Positions 10,561 through 21,035 of a stretch of 64,000 nucleotides of DNA are shown here, piece after piece. The stretch is from Petunia secreta (lineage: Eukaryota; Streptophyta; Magnoliopsida; Solanales; Solanaceae): assembly GCA_029990175.1 (NCBI GenBank), contig JARKIP010000038.1, forward strand, positions 25,799,501 to 25,863,500. Direction: 5' to 3'. How positions within the stretch are numbered: the first letter of the stretch is position 1; every line of letters begins with the position of its first letter. The translations under genes were made by a program, and so were the position numbers. The notes below the pieces were generated by a model. The model searched no databases and was not told the DNA's origin. It saw nothing but the letters and a program-made list of their open reading frames with translations.

Positions 10561-12124
10561 ATTTCTTCGAACCATAAGAAAAATTTCCAGATGATCAGCT
10601 TCGGCAGCTTCACGACCATCATCATTTTCAGCTCGGTCAGTCTCCTCAAAATTTTCTTCCTCGGTGTCACTCGCTTGCTCATGGGCGGTTCTATCTTCGA
10701 GCAAAAGCATAACTTTGCGACTTGGACACTCTTTTGCCATGTGACCATGACACTTGCATTTATGGCACTGAATGCTTGAAGCACTAAGAGTATTGAGTTG
10801 AACTTTACCTCCCGCTTCTCTTGGTTGGTTAACGGTCACTCCCCTCTCAAAGGGTTTCTTCGGATCTCGGCCAGTGTTGGCGCTTGTTGGATTCAGACTC
10901 TTTCACTCTTTACCGCAGTTCAGTGGAGTCGAAGTAGTGACTCCTCGATACCGGTTTGCTTTGTCATCCTTCACCCATTTTTCAGCTTCGATGGCCATGA
11001 AATACATCTTCCAAAGTTTGATACACATGAAGCCTCAATTAAGATGACAGATCTCGAGCCAAGCCATTTTTGAATCGAATGGTGGCTTTCTCCTCATCTT
11101 CTTCCATATCAAGAGCCAATCGAATTCTTTCGAACTCATCATAGTATTCTTCAACCAATTTGGACCCTTGTTTTAATTCGAAAAGCTTTTGAAGTTGTTT
11201 TTGCAGATATTTGGCATTCATATACTTAACATCCATTGCACTTTTCAACTGCACCCATGTGGTGACCTCGGAATAAGCATTCCTTCGCCTCAACCTTTTA
11301 TCAGCTTCCCACCATGTTGATGCATATGCTTCGAATAAAGCAATAGCATGTGCAGCTTTTCTTTCTTCGATCATCTCATTTGTTTCAAAGATTCTCTCCA
11401 ATCTAATCTTCCAATCAAGATATTGGTCCGGATCACTAGTTTCTTTGAAGGGTGGAATAGTGATCTAGAAACTGTTCAAGTTTGAATCTCGAGCACCTCG
11501 GATCGGTTCCGGATACTCATCATAATAGTCATCAGCCTCACACTCAAAATATCAATCAACATTTGCAGCTCGGCCTCGACCTCAGAAATTTCCACGACCT
11601 CGTTGAACCTGCCTTCGTTGAACGAATGGTGGCTCATACTCAGCTTCAACATCGGGGAATTCTCCTTCATCAACCCCTTCATCAACGACCACAGCTTGTC
11701 TTCCAGCCATTGGAAGTGGAAATCTTTCACCTTAGGGAATCCCTAAGTTTTGATATTCAGCTCGGGGATTGCCTAAGTTTTGTTGTTCCACTTGGGGATT
11801 GCCCAAGTTGTGTTGCCCAGCTTGAGGATTTCCCAAGTGTTGTTCAGCTCGGGGATTGCCCATAGCTTCATGTCGAACGGCCTCGTTCTTCAACCGTTAT
11901 TATCGAACAAGCTCAACAAATTGCTCCGGTTTCATAAGAGTGGAGTTGCTTGTTCCAGCGTCGGACCCAGGCAAGGCCACAAACACACTCCTTTGCTCGA
12001 GGTTAGCTACTCGAGCACCCACTCCTCTTACCTCGGCACTGATGCCTTGTATCGCAGCCATGAGATCGGCTAACGATACCTCGGGCGCCTCAATGCCCTT
12101 TCCATCGCCTCCATTCCCAGCCAT
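10561..12124 (-). pseudogene. Gypsy Gag
   Basis: Read from 12124 (MAGNGGDGKG), Gag shows an N-terminal helix region, then about five LGNP(Q/R) repeats (near 11870-11735). The capsid core follows at 11401-11039 with AYASTWWEADKRLRRR and EEYYDEFERIRLALDME, then a CCHC knuckle CHKCKCHGHMAKEC near 10760. Several stops and shifts break it. The upstream Met at 12142 lacks a counterpart in the related Gag, so 12124 is preferred. Domain order and wording parallel the intact Gag at 28710-30302. Confidence 0.87.
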
Positions 12125-12448
12125 GGCACCTGCACAGATCAAAGACCAAGAAAAATGTTAAGGTTAGAAATCACCTCACACACTCCCTCACCTTTATTGG
12201 GTGGTGCTCGGGTCCACTCAATTTATGGATTCGATTTTGGTCACTCAAGAACTTGTAGCCAATGGCTTCTTCGGTTGATCAACTTCTCTCAGTTCCTTCG
12301 AATTTGACAAGTTACACTGTCTCCTTTGGGAAGAGTGAATTGATGTGCCTCGATGGAACAGACGCTATTTACTATGCGCTCGGAAAGTCAAAGAAATTTT
12401 CTATAAATTTTAGACTTCGGTCACCCCACGCACGAGTTCCTATAGGCT

Positions 12449-13480
12449 CAAATGACTTTTGATATTTTAATGGAGAAAGGGGGAATTTATCAAAATACCC
12501 TTGGGTCGGACTTATCAAAAAACTCAGAAATTATACATGTCCGGACTCCACATAGCCCTAATAGTCCAATGATATCATTAGTTTTCATAATTGAATTTAA
12601 TTCAATCAAATTCCCCCGTTTCATAATTTTTAAGGTTCTAACTTAATTTTCACAATTAAGTTTCAAGAGTTCAATCTTGGAAATCATGAACTAAAGAAAT
12701 TAGTTAACTTGGAATCAATACCTGATAATATCTAGTGATTTCGTACTTCGATTTCCCTTTGAAATTGATTAGAATTGCTTAGGAACGAATAAGAAATGAA
12801 TTGGGTCGGCTAGAGCCATTTTTATATATATAAAAAAGACATATAGGCAACGGTTCTAAATCTATTGCGATAGGTGGGAAAAGCATTGCGGTAGCACCAG
12901 AAAATGCACTTGCAATAGCTGGTGCGAGTGCATTTTCTGGTGCGACCTTTTAGGTCCAAACAGACCATACGAAGCTCGGAATGACCCCAAATTTTGCATA
13001 GAAGCCATAAAATACTTGTATGATATGCTCGCAAAGATGGAACTCAAATTGGATCTCAAAAACTCAAGATAGGAGTCCCATGGGAAGAGGTCGATTTCTT
13101 AGCTTTAATAACTTAGAGAAAGCTATTCAAATGACCTCGGATTTTACTTCTGAAAGTTATTATAATTCATAAATGATCATACAAACCTAACACAACTTTT
13201 GAATTTCTACGTAGCTCATTTACTCAAATTAAGCTCGAAAACCTCTTTTAAGCTTTACTAACAGCCGAAACGAAAACCTTCTCAGAGAATCTACCGAACG
13301 AGTTCCGAATCCGCTCAAATTTTACAGACATGCTCTAATGAACCTTACGGAGCTTTTAAGACTTTTGACACGCCAATTGAATTCCTAACTCTCGAAATGA
13401 CTAATTAAGGTTGTTTCAAAGAAAGAGCGAATGCATATTTTTCTTTGAAAAAATTTGTGAGTTAAATTGGCAAGTATTCC
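12449..13480. repeat. Dispersed LTR-like repeat, copy 1
   Basis: Sequence from about 12449 to 13270 is closely repeated at 33682-34445 (GGGTCGGACTTA, AGTCCAATGATAT, CCTCGGATTT and other blocks). It looks like an LTR or leader of a gypsy-type element, but no terminal repeats were resolved. A small hairpin (CACCAGAAAATGCAC and its complement) lies at about 12896-12946. No gene is seen. Confidence 0.7.
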
Positions 13481-13531
13481 ATTTAATTATGCTTGAATAT
13501 GGGACCCTCATTGATTTTCGGTTGCATATCT

Positions 13532-13533
<2 letters not shown>

Positions 13534-13580
<47 letters not shown>

Positions 13581-15144
13581 TGGGGGAGAAGAGAGGGGGG
13601 TAACTACTACATACAGGGGCGAATCTTCTATTGAAGGTACGATTCACGTAAACTCATGGTTTCTCGAAGAAATTAGATATAATATGATTGCTATCTGGGA
13701 ACCTGTGCTCTAAAAGTTTAAATGGTCCACTTGGTCAGGGATGGTTCACTTACAATTCGAAATAGAGATTGATCGACATTTAAATATCTTTTAATATTAT
13801 TTTCCTTAGGATATCATCATATAAAATAAACGTTTTACATATATACCCAATAAAAATTTTTGATGAATGGTGAAGCCATACTTTTGAAATCCTAAATCCG
13901 CCTCTGATTACATACTGTTCACTATAATTTGATATATTTGTAATTTATAAATGGTACCATATTTAAGTGGTAGTCAATGAAATTAAATCTTGTACATTAG
14001 GTATCAATAAAAAATATCCCGAATATTTAATTAGAAATGCCTTGCGTTATGGCATTTATGCAATTTTGAGATAGAAATTATGACAAACCCATATATTGAA
14101 ACTTGATTTTTTTTTTCACTCCATTTCGAAAAAAAATGGAAAAGAAAAAATAAATTGTTGCGATTATCTCCCTACCTCTAATGATAGGTTACGGCTTTTA
14201 GGATTTTCCTCTAATGGTGTTTAGACCACAACATTTTTTTTTACAAAAAAGAATCTTGTATTGGCTCTTTAATTTGTGCAGCTTAATTATAGCGTCGTGA
14301 CTCTTTAGCTACTATATTCTACGTGGTGTGGTGTACTCTTGGCCTTCTTCAATGGAGATGTCCTCCTCTCATAAATAAATGAAACAAGAAGGGAGACATA
14401 GGTTGGGAGACATAGGTTGTAGGATGCGATTGCAAAATTTCTATGAGATTTGTGGGCACTTATTGTATAACTTTAGCTTTTGAAATTGTTAGATATTTTT
14501 AACAAGAAGGAGAAGTTGAACGATAGTGTTTTCAAAGGCGTACTCAAGCAAATTCCGGGGCGGGATGTAGCAAAAATGCACTGGACGACTTGGCGGAGGT
14601 AGGTTCTGAGAGGCGTAGGGGCCAAATTTTTTGGCCTATTGGGGCGTATGCTTAGGCGTTGGGCAAGTCTCGGTGCGTATGTCCCAAAAAATCAAATTAA
14701 AAAATATTTCTCACTAAATTCTATTTTTAAAGCACACACTCAAATATCAACTTGCTAGTTAAATTTTCAAAAGCTCTAATTATTTCTTAGTTTTAGTAAT
14801 TTTTACTCTTACCCTTACATAATTTTTGAATATCTATAATTTATACTAATTTTCTTCTTGTTATGTGATTCATGTTTGTTTAAAATATTTCAATCATTTA
14901 TTTTAATACATAAATATTAAATAGTAGTTATCCGTGGCAACTCACAGTGCCTCACGACTTATGCATCGGTTCGTGCCTTGTAAAATTTTATGTGCATGTG
15001 TGTCTTGTGCGTGTTAGTGTTTACACACAAAAACCGGAAGTTAGGACTTCAATTTGCGTGTCAACAGTCTTAATAGTTTCGTAAGGTCCATTAGAACCTG
15101 TGTATAAATTTTGAGCTGATTCATACCTCGTTCGGTAGGTTCTT
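13534..15144 (+). repeat. Upstream-region duplication, unit 1
   Basis: Starts with a GA microsatellite (13534-13588) and a TAACTACTACATACAGGGG block. It runs to TTCGGTAGGTTCTTT at 15144, where the next GA tract begins. The same succession appears in units 2 and 3 and, in part, before the gene at 36157. No coding frame is seen. Confidence 0.8.
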
Positions 15145-15291
15145 TGAGAGAGAGAGAGAGAGAGAGATAACTACTACATACAGGGGTGAATCTTCCATTT
15201 AAGGTGCAGTCTCATTGTTTCCCGATGAAACTAGATCTAATATGATATCCGGGAACTCATGCTCTAAAAGTTTTAATGGTTCACTTGGCCT
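15145..15291 (+). repeat. Upstream-region duplication, unit 2 (left part)
   Basis: A GA tract (15145-15168) and the ACTACATACAGGGG block begin a second copy. After the TTCACTTGG stretch homology stops near 15291 and resumes at about 18565. A 3.3-kb block with other content was therefore inserted, or remained between two rearranged copies. Confidence 0.75.
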
Positions 15292-15440
15292 GGGTCCGAG
15301 TTAAAGTTCTTGTTGGCTTGTCTAGTTCTTGGACGCGCCCTCATAATAATACAAAGCCCAGATCCATCAATCAATATCTTGCTGTCCCGCTGCTCATCTA
15401 GGTCCAAAACTGAGTTCATAACAAATTTACTTATTACATG

Positions 15441-15577
15441 GATGCAATTATCAGAGACGCGCTCTACCACTGACCTGATAGCCCATCCTGTGAGCCTCCC
15501 ACTTGGGGCCTGCTATGCCAAACGCGAGAGAAACCCCATCCCTCTCTTTCCTTTTTTCGCCCCCATGTCGCCACAAC
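15441..15577 (-). other. Nuclear insertion of plastid DNA (rrn16-trnI spacer and trnI-GAU 5' exon)
   Basis: The minus strand matches, from memory of angiosperm plastomes, the end of the 16S rRNA-trnI spacer (GTGGCGACATGGGGGCGAAA, then a GGGATGGGGTTTCTCTCGC block and GTGGGAGGCTC). It then runs into trnI-GAU exon 1. Several substitutions show it is an aged copy. The flanking 15292-15440 was not recognised. Confidence 0.85.
15448..15484 (-). pseudogene. trnI-GAU: trnI-GAU 5' exon fragment (plastid-derived)
   Basis: Thirty-seven bases on the minus strand, starting GGGCTATCAGGTCAGTGG, correspond to the acceptor 5' strand, D-arm and anticodon 5' side of plastid tRNA-Ile. They end at the usual group II intron junction. 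No 3' exon follows, and substitutions hit the D-arm and the following stem. It cannot make a tRNA. Confidence 0.85.
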
Positions 15578-15704
15578 TATGGAAGAAAAACATGTATATG
15601 TGATATTAGATATTGACTAGTGCTAGTTATATATAAAATGAACTAAAGATATATTTCATTTTCCCTACTACTCTAGGGGATTCTAATAGACTATCTTATT
15701 ACAG

Positions 15705-16872
15705 CTTGCTCATCAAGGTTCATTCTCTCAAGGAATGGGTTATGGAATCTCTCAGGTAATTCTTCTTTGTATATATTGATGAAGGTTAGCTACTACATGT
15801 TATCTGTTATGATCATTCTAATATCACTAAGTCCATTCCGTGATTTCGCTAATTCATTTCTAGGGTGACATGAAGGGATCGACAAAGGCTTTTGATGGAT
15901 TTGTTAAAAGAGAGGGGATGCAACCTAGTCCTAATTCACAGGTACACTATTATGTTAGCAAATTACTTAGTTAAAATGAAACTACAACATCCACCAATTT
16001 ACTGTGACATATCTTATTACAGCTTGCAAATCAAGTTTCATTCTATCAAGGAATGAGTTATGGAATCTCTCAGGTACTTCTTCTGTATATGTTACCGAAC
16101 CAATATAAATCTTGTGTATATTGATGAAGTTTAATTACTGCATGTTATCAGTCATGACCATTCTAATTTCACTAAATCCATTCTGTAATTTCATTAATTC
16201 ATTTGTAGGTTGACACGAAAGGATTGGCAAAGGCTGTCGATGGCTCTGTTAAAATGGAGAGGATGCAACCATTTCCTAATTCTGAGGTACACTCCAAGTC
16301 ACTCAATTAAGGTGGAGTATACATCACTAATTTACCTTTATTTCATCTTATTACGGCTAGCAGATCAAAGTTTATTCTCTCAAGGAATTAGTTATGGGAT
16401 ATCTCAGGTAATTCTTCTGCATATATTGATGAAGTTTAACTGCTGAATGTTATCCACGATCGACCATATTAACTTCACTACATCCATTCCATAATTTTAC
16501 TATTTCATTTGTAGGGTGACGCGAAGAAGGGATCAGCAAAGGCTACTAATGTGTCTGTTAAAACAGAAGGGGTGCAGGCAAGTCATACTTTGCAGGTACA
16601 TACGATTGTGTTCACAGTTTACACAATTAAAGTGGTAGTACAACTAACATCCACTAATTTACTTTTACATCATCTTATTGCAGCTTGCACATCAAGGTTC
16701 AGTCTCTCAAGGGATGAGTTATGGAATCTCTCAGGTAATTCTTCACTATGTATATTGATGAAGTTGGATTTTCACATCTGTCTAAGTCTCTCGAGGGTAT
16801 TACCGCAGTGGTAACTTCAATGAGAAATGTTAAACAAAAAACTTTACCTTCTATTGCAGTCTCCTCTATAAG
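15705..16872 (+). CDS. Partial gene: tandem array of two alternating phase-0 exons, 3' end
   Basis: Exon type A is 51 bp (15705-15755, 16023-16073, 16357-16407, 16684-16734). Exon type B is 78-81 bp (15864-15941, 16209-16286, 16515-16595). They alternate A-B-A-B-A-B-A, each followed by GT and, except for the third A copy (GG), preceded by AG. All are multiples of three with no internal stop. A encodes a LAHQGSFSQGMGYGISQ-type peptide. B begins GD-K and carries a conserved VKxE (VKRE, VKME, VKTE). A last exon at 16860 gives Ser-Pro-Leu-stop. The period is about 325 bp. Upstream exons are not seen; the 5' side is cut near the plastid insertion. The protein family is not recognised. Confidence 0.65.
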
Positions 16873-17560
16873 ATATTGATTATAAGGTGAAGCTTGAAGA
16901 ACACTATTTCTCCTCATTATGAAAAAATAATAGAGTGAAGAACGCCATTGTGAGACTTCATCTTCCTAGTAGTTTGTGCTTTTTTTTCTTCCATATATAT
17001 AACCGTTGAATTATTGATAAAGTACATGGAGGCAATGCAAATTTTCAACTATAAAGGGGTAATTACTTAAAGTTGTGTAGGACAAGGGGTAATTATTTGT
17101 AATAACTTAAAAGTCATCCATCTAACCCACAGTATGTCCTTTTTCTTGCAAATATTCCACAACAGCTTAAAGGTTGCAGCTTCGTGTTGAAATATGCCTC
17201 ATGAGCTGTTAGTTTGATGGTGCTGATTTGACGCTGAGTTGGCATGATGACTAAGCTGCTGATGTGTTCTTTGAATTGCAGATTATAGCTTAGATATTTC
17301 TGGATTTTATTAGTTGTAGACTGCCTAGTCTTAAGATATTTCAGTTGTGATTTTCCTAGTCTTTAGGCATGTAGATGTTGGTGGATTAGTTCCAGCATAT
17401 TAGGAAGTTTCTGTTTCAGATTTTTACTGCTATTCAGTTAGAATCTTGGTGTATTTAAGCAGCTTCATTCAGCCTAATAAAATACATCTCATTTTCCTCT
17501 TTAAGTCTCTTGTTCTCTATCTGATTTACACCTTCACTTCGTTCCATGCTTGAATGTTGA
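16873..17560 (+). other. Downstream of the exon array; possible small solo LTR
   Basis: 16873-17200 is AT-rich with no clear poly(A) signal choice. 17207-17530 begins TGTTAGTTTG, has a TATTTAAG box and an AATAAAA signal, and ends ATTTACA, which resembles a short copia or TRIM LTR. No matching target repeats were found, so this is tentative. Confidence 0.3.
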
Positions 17561-17765
17561 GCAAGTTGAAGCCACCAACTGACTTAGGGCAACATAACTT
17601 GTCCCAAGCCACTAGTGCTCTATTTGACACTAAGAGGCATGCCTAAGTACCTGAAAGGAAAGTCACCTTTAGAGAAGCCAAGGTTTTGAATGATAACCTG
17701 CTGCGGTGTATGAGTCAACTCCTCCAAAATAAATGCAGCTTTATTCAACATTTACAATTAGGCGG
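17560..17765 (-). pseudogene. LINE reverse transcriptase fragment
   Basis: The minus strand reads a YFGGVDSYT-like stretch and GFSKGDFPFRYLGMPL. This is the conserved block after the catalytic RT core of plant L1-type LINEs. Stops follow at once. No element ends were found. Confidence 0.75.
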
Positions 17766-18265
17766 AGGCTTGATTAAACATCTTATTCACTTTATTAATT
17801 AGATTTAATTATTATCTGTTTCATCGTCAGATAACCAAGGATTGGGATATTCAACATTCCATCCTTCTATTGAGGGAATACAAATATCTGCTAACTTATA
17901 GTCTATGATTGAATTTAACAAATTGCAGCTTATATTATAGGGAAATGAACACAATACACGACCTGTAAAGAGATATGTTCACCTCAGACACCATGTTTAA
18001 AAAATAATTTACTACATACATTTCTACCATTTTTACAAGATTTAATTCCACCAATACCATTTCTCCACATCCTACTTATAAGCTATCCTCTATCCCATTG
18101 AAATAGGAATCTTAACAAAGAACTATATCCTTTCACCCAAAAACGTTATTTCATATATTTATATCCACACAGTGTGCAAAAAAAATCACTACATGTACTC
18201 TCTTATCCTTGGTTATGGTTTTTTGTCCCCACTTAAGAATGGGAAAAATAGCCATGCGGCAACAT

Positions 18266-18488
18266 TTCAAGTTATAAATTGACAAGTGCTACCTCGGGGG
18301 CAGCACTTCAAGTATAAATTGACAAGTGCTGCAAGTGCTGCCTGCAAGGTAGCACTTCAAGTTATCTGGGGAAAATGTTGAAAGAGATAAAATGTCAAGT
18401 GCTACCACGGGGGCAGCTTTTGTAGCAGTTGTCAATTTATACTTGAAGTGCTGCCCCCGAGGTATCACTTGTCAATTTTATAACTTGA
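18266..18488. repeat. 60-bp near-perfect inverted repeat (long hairpin)
   Basis: The left arm (18266-18325) pairs with the right arm (18429-18488) with about one gap and one mismatch over 60 bp, around a loop of about 103 bp that itself holds AAGTGCT/AGCACTT motifs. The arms contain GTGCTACCTCGGGGGCAGCA. A transcript would form a long hairpin. It may be a foldback element or an RNA gene precursor; the sequence alone does not decide. Confidence 0.85.
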
Positions 18489-19513
18489 AGTGTTGCCCCC
18501 GTGGTAACACACTAGCACTTACTTAAAGTTAGTGGAAGCCATTTTTGCAAACTATTTTAAGCGAGGTCAGCAATGGTTCACTTACAATTAGAAATAGAGA
18601 TTGATCGACATTTAAATGTCTTTTAATATTATTTCCTTAGGATATCATCATATAAAATAAATGTTTTACATATATCCAATAACTTTTTTTGATGAATGTT
18701 GTTCTCCCACTACTCTGGGGATGCGGCAACATCGCTCCATACAATGGTGAAACCATACTTTTGAAATCCTAAATCCGCCTCTGACTACATATGGTTCAAT
18801 ATAATTTGATATATTTGTAATTTATGAGTGGTACCATATTTAAGTGGTAGTCAATGAAATTAAATCTTGCACATTAGGTAGTAATGAAAAAAATCTGAAT
18901 ATTTAATTAGAAATGCCATGCGTTATGGCATTTATGCAATTTTGAGATAAAAATTATTGCAACCCCATATATTGAAACTTGATTTTTTTTCACTCCATTT
19001 CAAAAAAAAAAAAAAAAAAAAACAAAGGAAAAGAAAAAATAAATTGTTGCGATTATCTCCCTACCTCTACTGATAGGTTGCGGCTTTTAGGTATTTGCTC
19101 TAATGGTGTTTAGACCACAACATTTTTTTTTTACAAAAAAGAATCTTACATTGGCTCTTTAATTTGTGTAGCTTATAGCATCGTGACTCTTTAGCTACTA
19201 TATTCTACGTGGTGTGCTCTTGGCTTTCTTCAATGGAGATGTCCTCCTCTCATAAATAGATGAAGCAAGAAGGGAGACATAGGTTGGGAGACATAGGTTG
19301 TAGGATGCGATTGCAAAATTTCTATGAGATTTGTGGGCAGACCAAAACTTTTTGTATAACTTTAGCTTTTGAAATTGTTAGATATTTTTAATGCTTTTCT
19401 AACAAGAAGGAGAAGTTGAACAATAGTGTTTTCGAAGGCGTACTCGAGCGAGTTCGGGGTGAGGTGTAGCAAAAATACACTGGACGACTTGAGGGAGCGT
19501 AGGTTCTGAGAGG

Positions 19514-19981
19514 GGCTAAGTGCACGAAAGACCACTTTTGCCACTGGTCTTTGGGCACAGGCCACTAATACCAAAACATTTAGTTTGTGGCCACTTTTAC
19601 TTAAAGAGATAGAACTTCAGTCCAGAGGCCGGATTGAAGTTCAGTCCTTAAAGATTGAACTTCAATCCACGGCCATATGGACTGAAGTTCAGTCCAGTCC
19701 TTAAGATAGAACTTCAGTCCATGGCCATGGACTGAAGTTCAGTCCATAGCCATACCATGGACTGAAGTTCAGTCCATGGCCATATGGACTGAAAGTTTAG
19801 TCCTTAAGAGATGGAACTTCAGTCCAGGGGCCGTATGGACTGAACTTCAGTCAACTATCAGAACTTAAGTCAACATTTATTTAGTAAAGGCCCAAAAGTG
19901 GCCTCTAGTGTAAGACCAAAGAAAATAGTGGCCTCAAACTAAATACCAGTGTTAAAAGTGGCTGCTGGGCGAAATTTTTAC
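19514..19981. mobile_element. MULE-like MITE with internal inverted repeats
   Basis: The 468-bp insertion is flanked by TTCTGAGAGG (19504-19513 and 19982-19991), a 9-10-bp duplication typical of Mutator-like elements. Unit 1 has the empty site near 14604. Imperfect terminal inverted repeats share a CCACTTTTnnCACTGGT block. The centre is a series of inverted ACTTCAGTCCATGGCC-type repeats. No ORF is present. Confidence 0.8.
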
Positions 19982-20284
19982 TTCTGAGAGGCGTAAGGCC
20001 CACAATATTTGGCCTATTGGGGCATATGCTTAGGCGTTGGGCAAGTCTCGGTGCGTATGTCCCAAAAAATCAAATTAAAAAAATATTTCTCAATAAATTT
20101 TATTTTTAACGCACACTCAAATACCAACTTGGTGATTATATTCTCAAAAGCTCTAATTAGTAATTTTTACCCTTACCCTTACATAATTTTTGAATTTTCT
20201 ATAATTTATACTAATTTTCTTCTTCTTATGTGATTTATGTTTGTTTAAAATATTTCAATCATTTATTTTAATACATAAATATTA

Positions 20285-20541
20285 CTCTCTCTGTTCCAAA
20301 AAGGATGACATGTTTCCTATTTCGAGAGTCAAATGAGTTCATTTTGACCATGAATTTGAACATATAATCTTTAAGTTTTTTGGAATGATATTTATATATT
20401 TAGAAACTACATAAAAAGTACTATAAGTCACAATAATTAATAATTCAAAATATTTAAAAGACATGAAAATATTACGGTCAAAGATAAACGTGTTTGACTC
20501 TCAAAATCCGAAACATACCATCCATTGTGGAACGGAGGGAG
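20285..20541. mobile_element. Stowaway MITE
   Basis: Terminal inverted repeats CTCTCTCTGTTCC and GGAACGGAGGGAG are flanked by TA (20283-20284, 20542-20543). Unit 1 at about 14908 holds the empty site AATATTAAATAG, which confirms the boundaries. Confidence 0.92.
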
Positions 20542-20767
20542 TAAATAGTAGTTATCCGTGACAACTCACAGTGCATCACGGCTTATGCCTCGCCTCGCGC
20601 CTTGTAAAATTTTATGTGCATGTGTGTCTTGTGCGTGTTAGTGTTTACACACAAAAACCCAGAGTTAGGACTGCAATTGGCGTGCCAACAGTCTTAATAG
20701 TTCCGTAAGGTCCGTTAGAACCTGTGTATAAATTTTGAGCTGATTCAGACCTCGTTCAGTAGGTTCT

Positions 20768-20769
<2 letters not shown>

Positions 20770-20803
<34 letters not shown>

Positions 20804-21035
20804 TTCTACATAACGGGGCGAATCTTCCATTTAAGGTGCGGTCTCATGGTTTCCCGACAAAACTAGATCTAATATGATATTCGGGAACCCATGCTCTAAA
20901 AGTTTAAATGGTTCACTTAGTCAACGATAGTTCACTTACAAATTGGAATTAGAGATTTATCGACATTTAAATGCCTTTTAATATTATTTTCCTTAGAATA
21001 TCATCATATAAAATAAATATTTTACGTATATAGCC
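20770..21035 (+). repeat. Upstream-region duplication, unit 3 (left part)
   Basis: A GA tract (20770-20801) is followed by the CTACATAACGGGGCGAATC block and the TTCACTTACAAATTGG stretch, as in units 1 and 2. It is interrupted near 21036 by a poly(A)-tailed insertion and resumes at about 21574. Confidence 0.8.

Larger units (their letters stand above)
1..12449 (-). mobile_element. Decayed Ty3/gypsy LTR retrotransposon, interrupted by a nested element
   Basis: Read on the minus strand, gag (12124 to about 10650), protease (about 10560-10117), reverse transcriptase (10107-8929) and the start of RNase H (149-1) follow in the gypsy order. The reading is split at 149/8929 by the nested element at 150-8923, whose 5-bp target duplication CAGAG flanks both ends. 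The element runs off the left edge of the window, so its 3' LTR is not seen. Its 5' limit near 12449 is where a dispersed repeat begins, and no LTR or primer site was recognised there. Several stops and frameshifts show it is dead. Its Gag is a clear relative of the Gag at 28710-30302. Confidence 0.85.
18565..20769 (+). repeat. Upstream-region duplication, unit 2 (right part)
   Basis: Resumes the duplicated succession (TTCACTTACAATTAGAAATAG, GAATATTTAATTAGAAATGCC, TCCCAAAAAATCAAATTAA and so on) seen in unit 1. It is broken by two clean insertions, at 19514-19981 and 20285-20541, and ends at the GA tract at 20770. Confidence 0.85.

Noticed and set aside
8929..12124. Endogenous pararetrovirus (caulimovirid)
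   Set aside because: Gag zinc knuckle, protease and RT order and wording are of Ty3/gypsy type. No movement protein or viral coat signature is seen.
15448..15484. Functional tRNA-Ile gene
   Set aside because: Only the 5' exon of an intron-split plastid tRNA is present, with substitutions in the D-arm.
15310..15603. 97-codon plus-strand ORF
   Set aside because: It overlaps the plastid-derived segment on the opposite strand, so the frame is incidental.
17207..17530. Solo copia/TRIM LTR
   Set aside because: TATA and poly(A) signals fit, but the 5-bp flanks do not match. Kept only as a tentative note.
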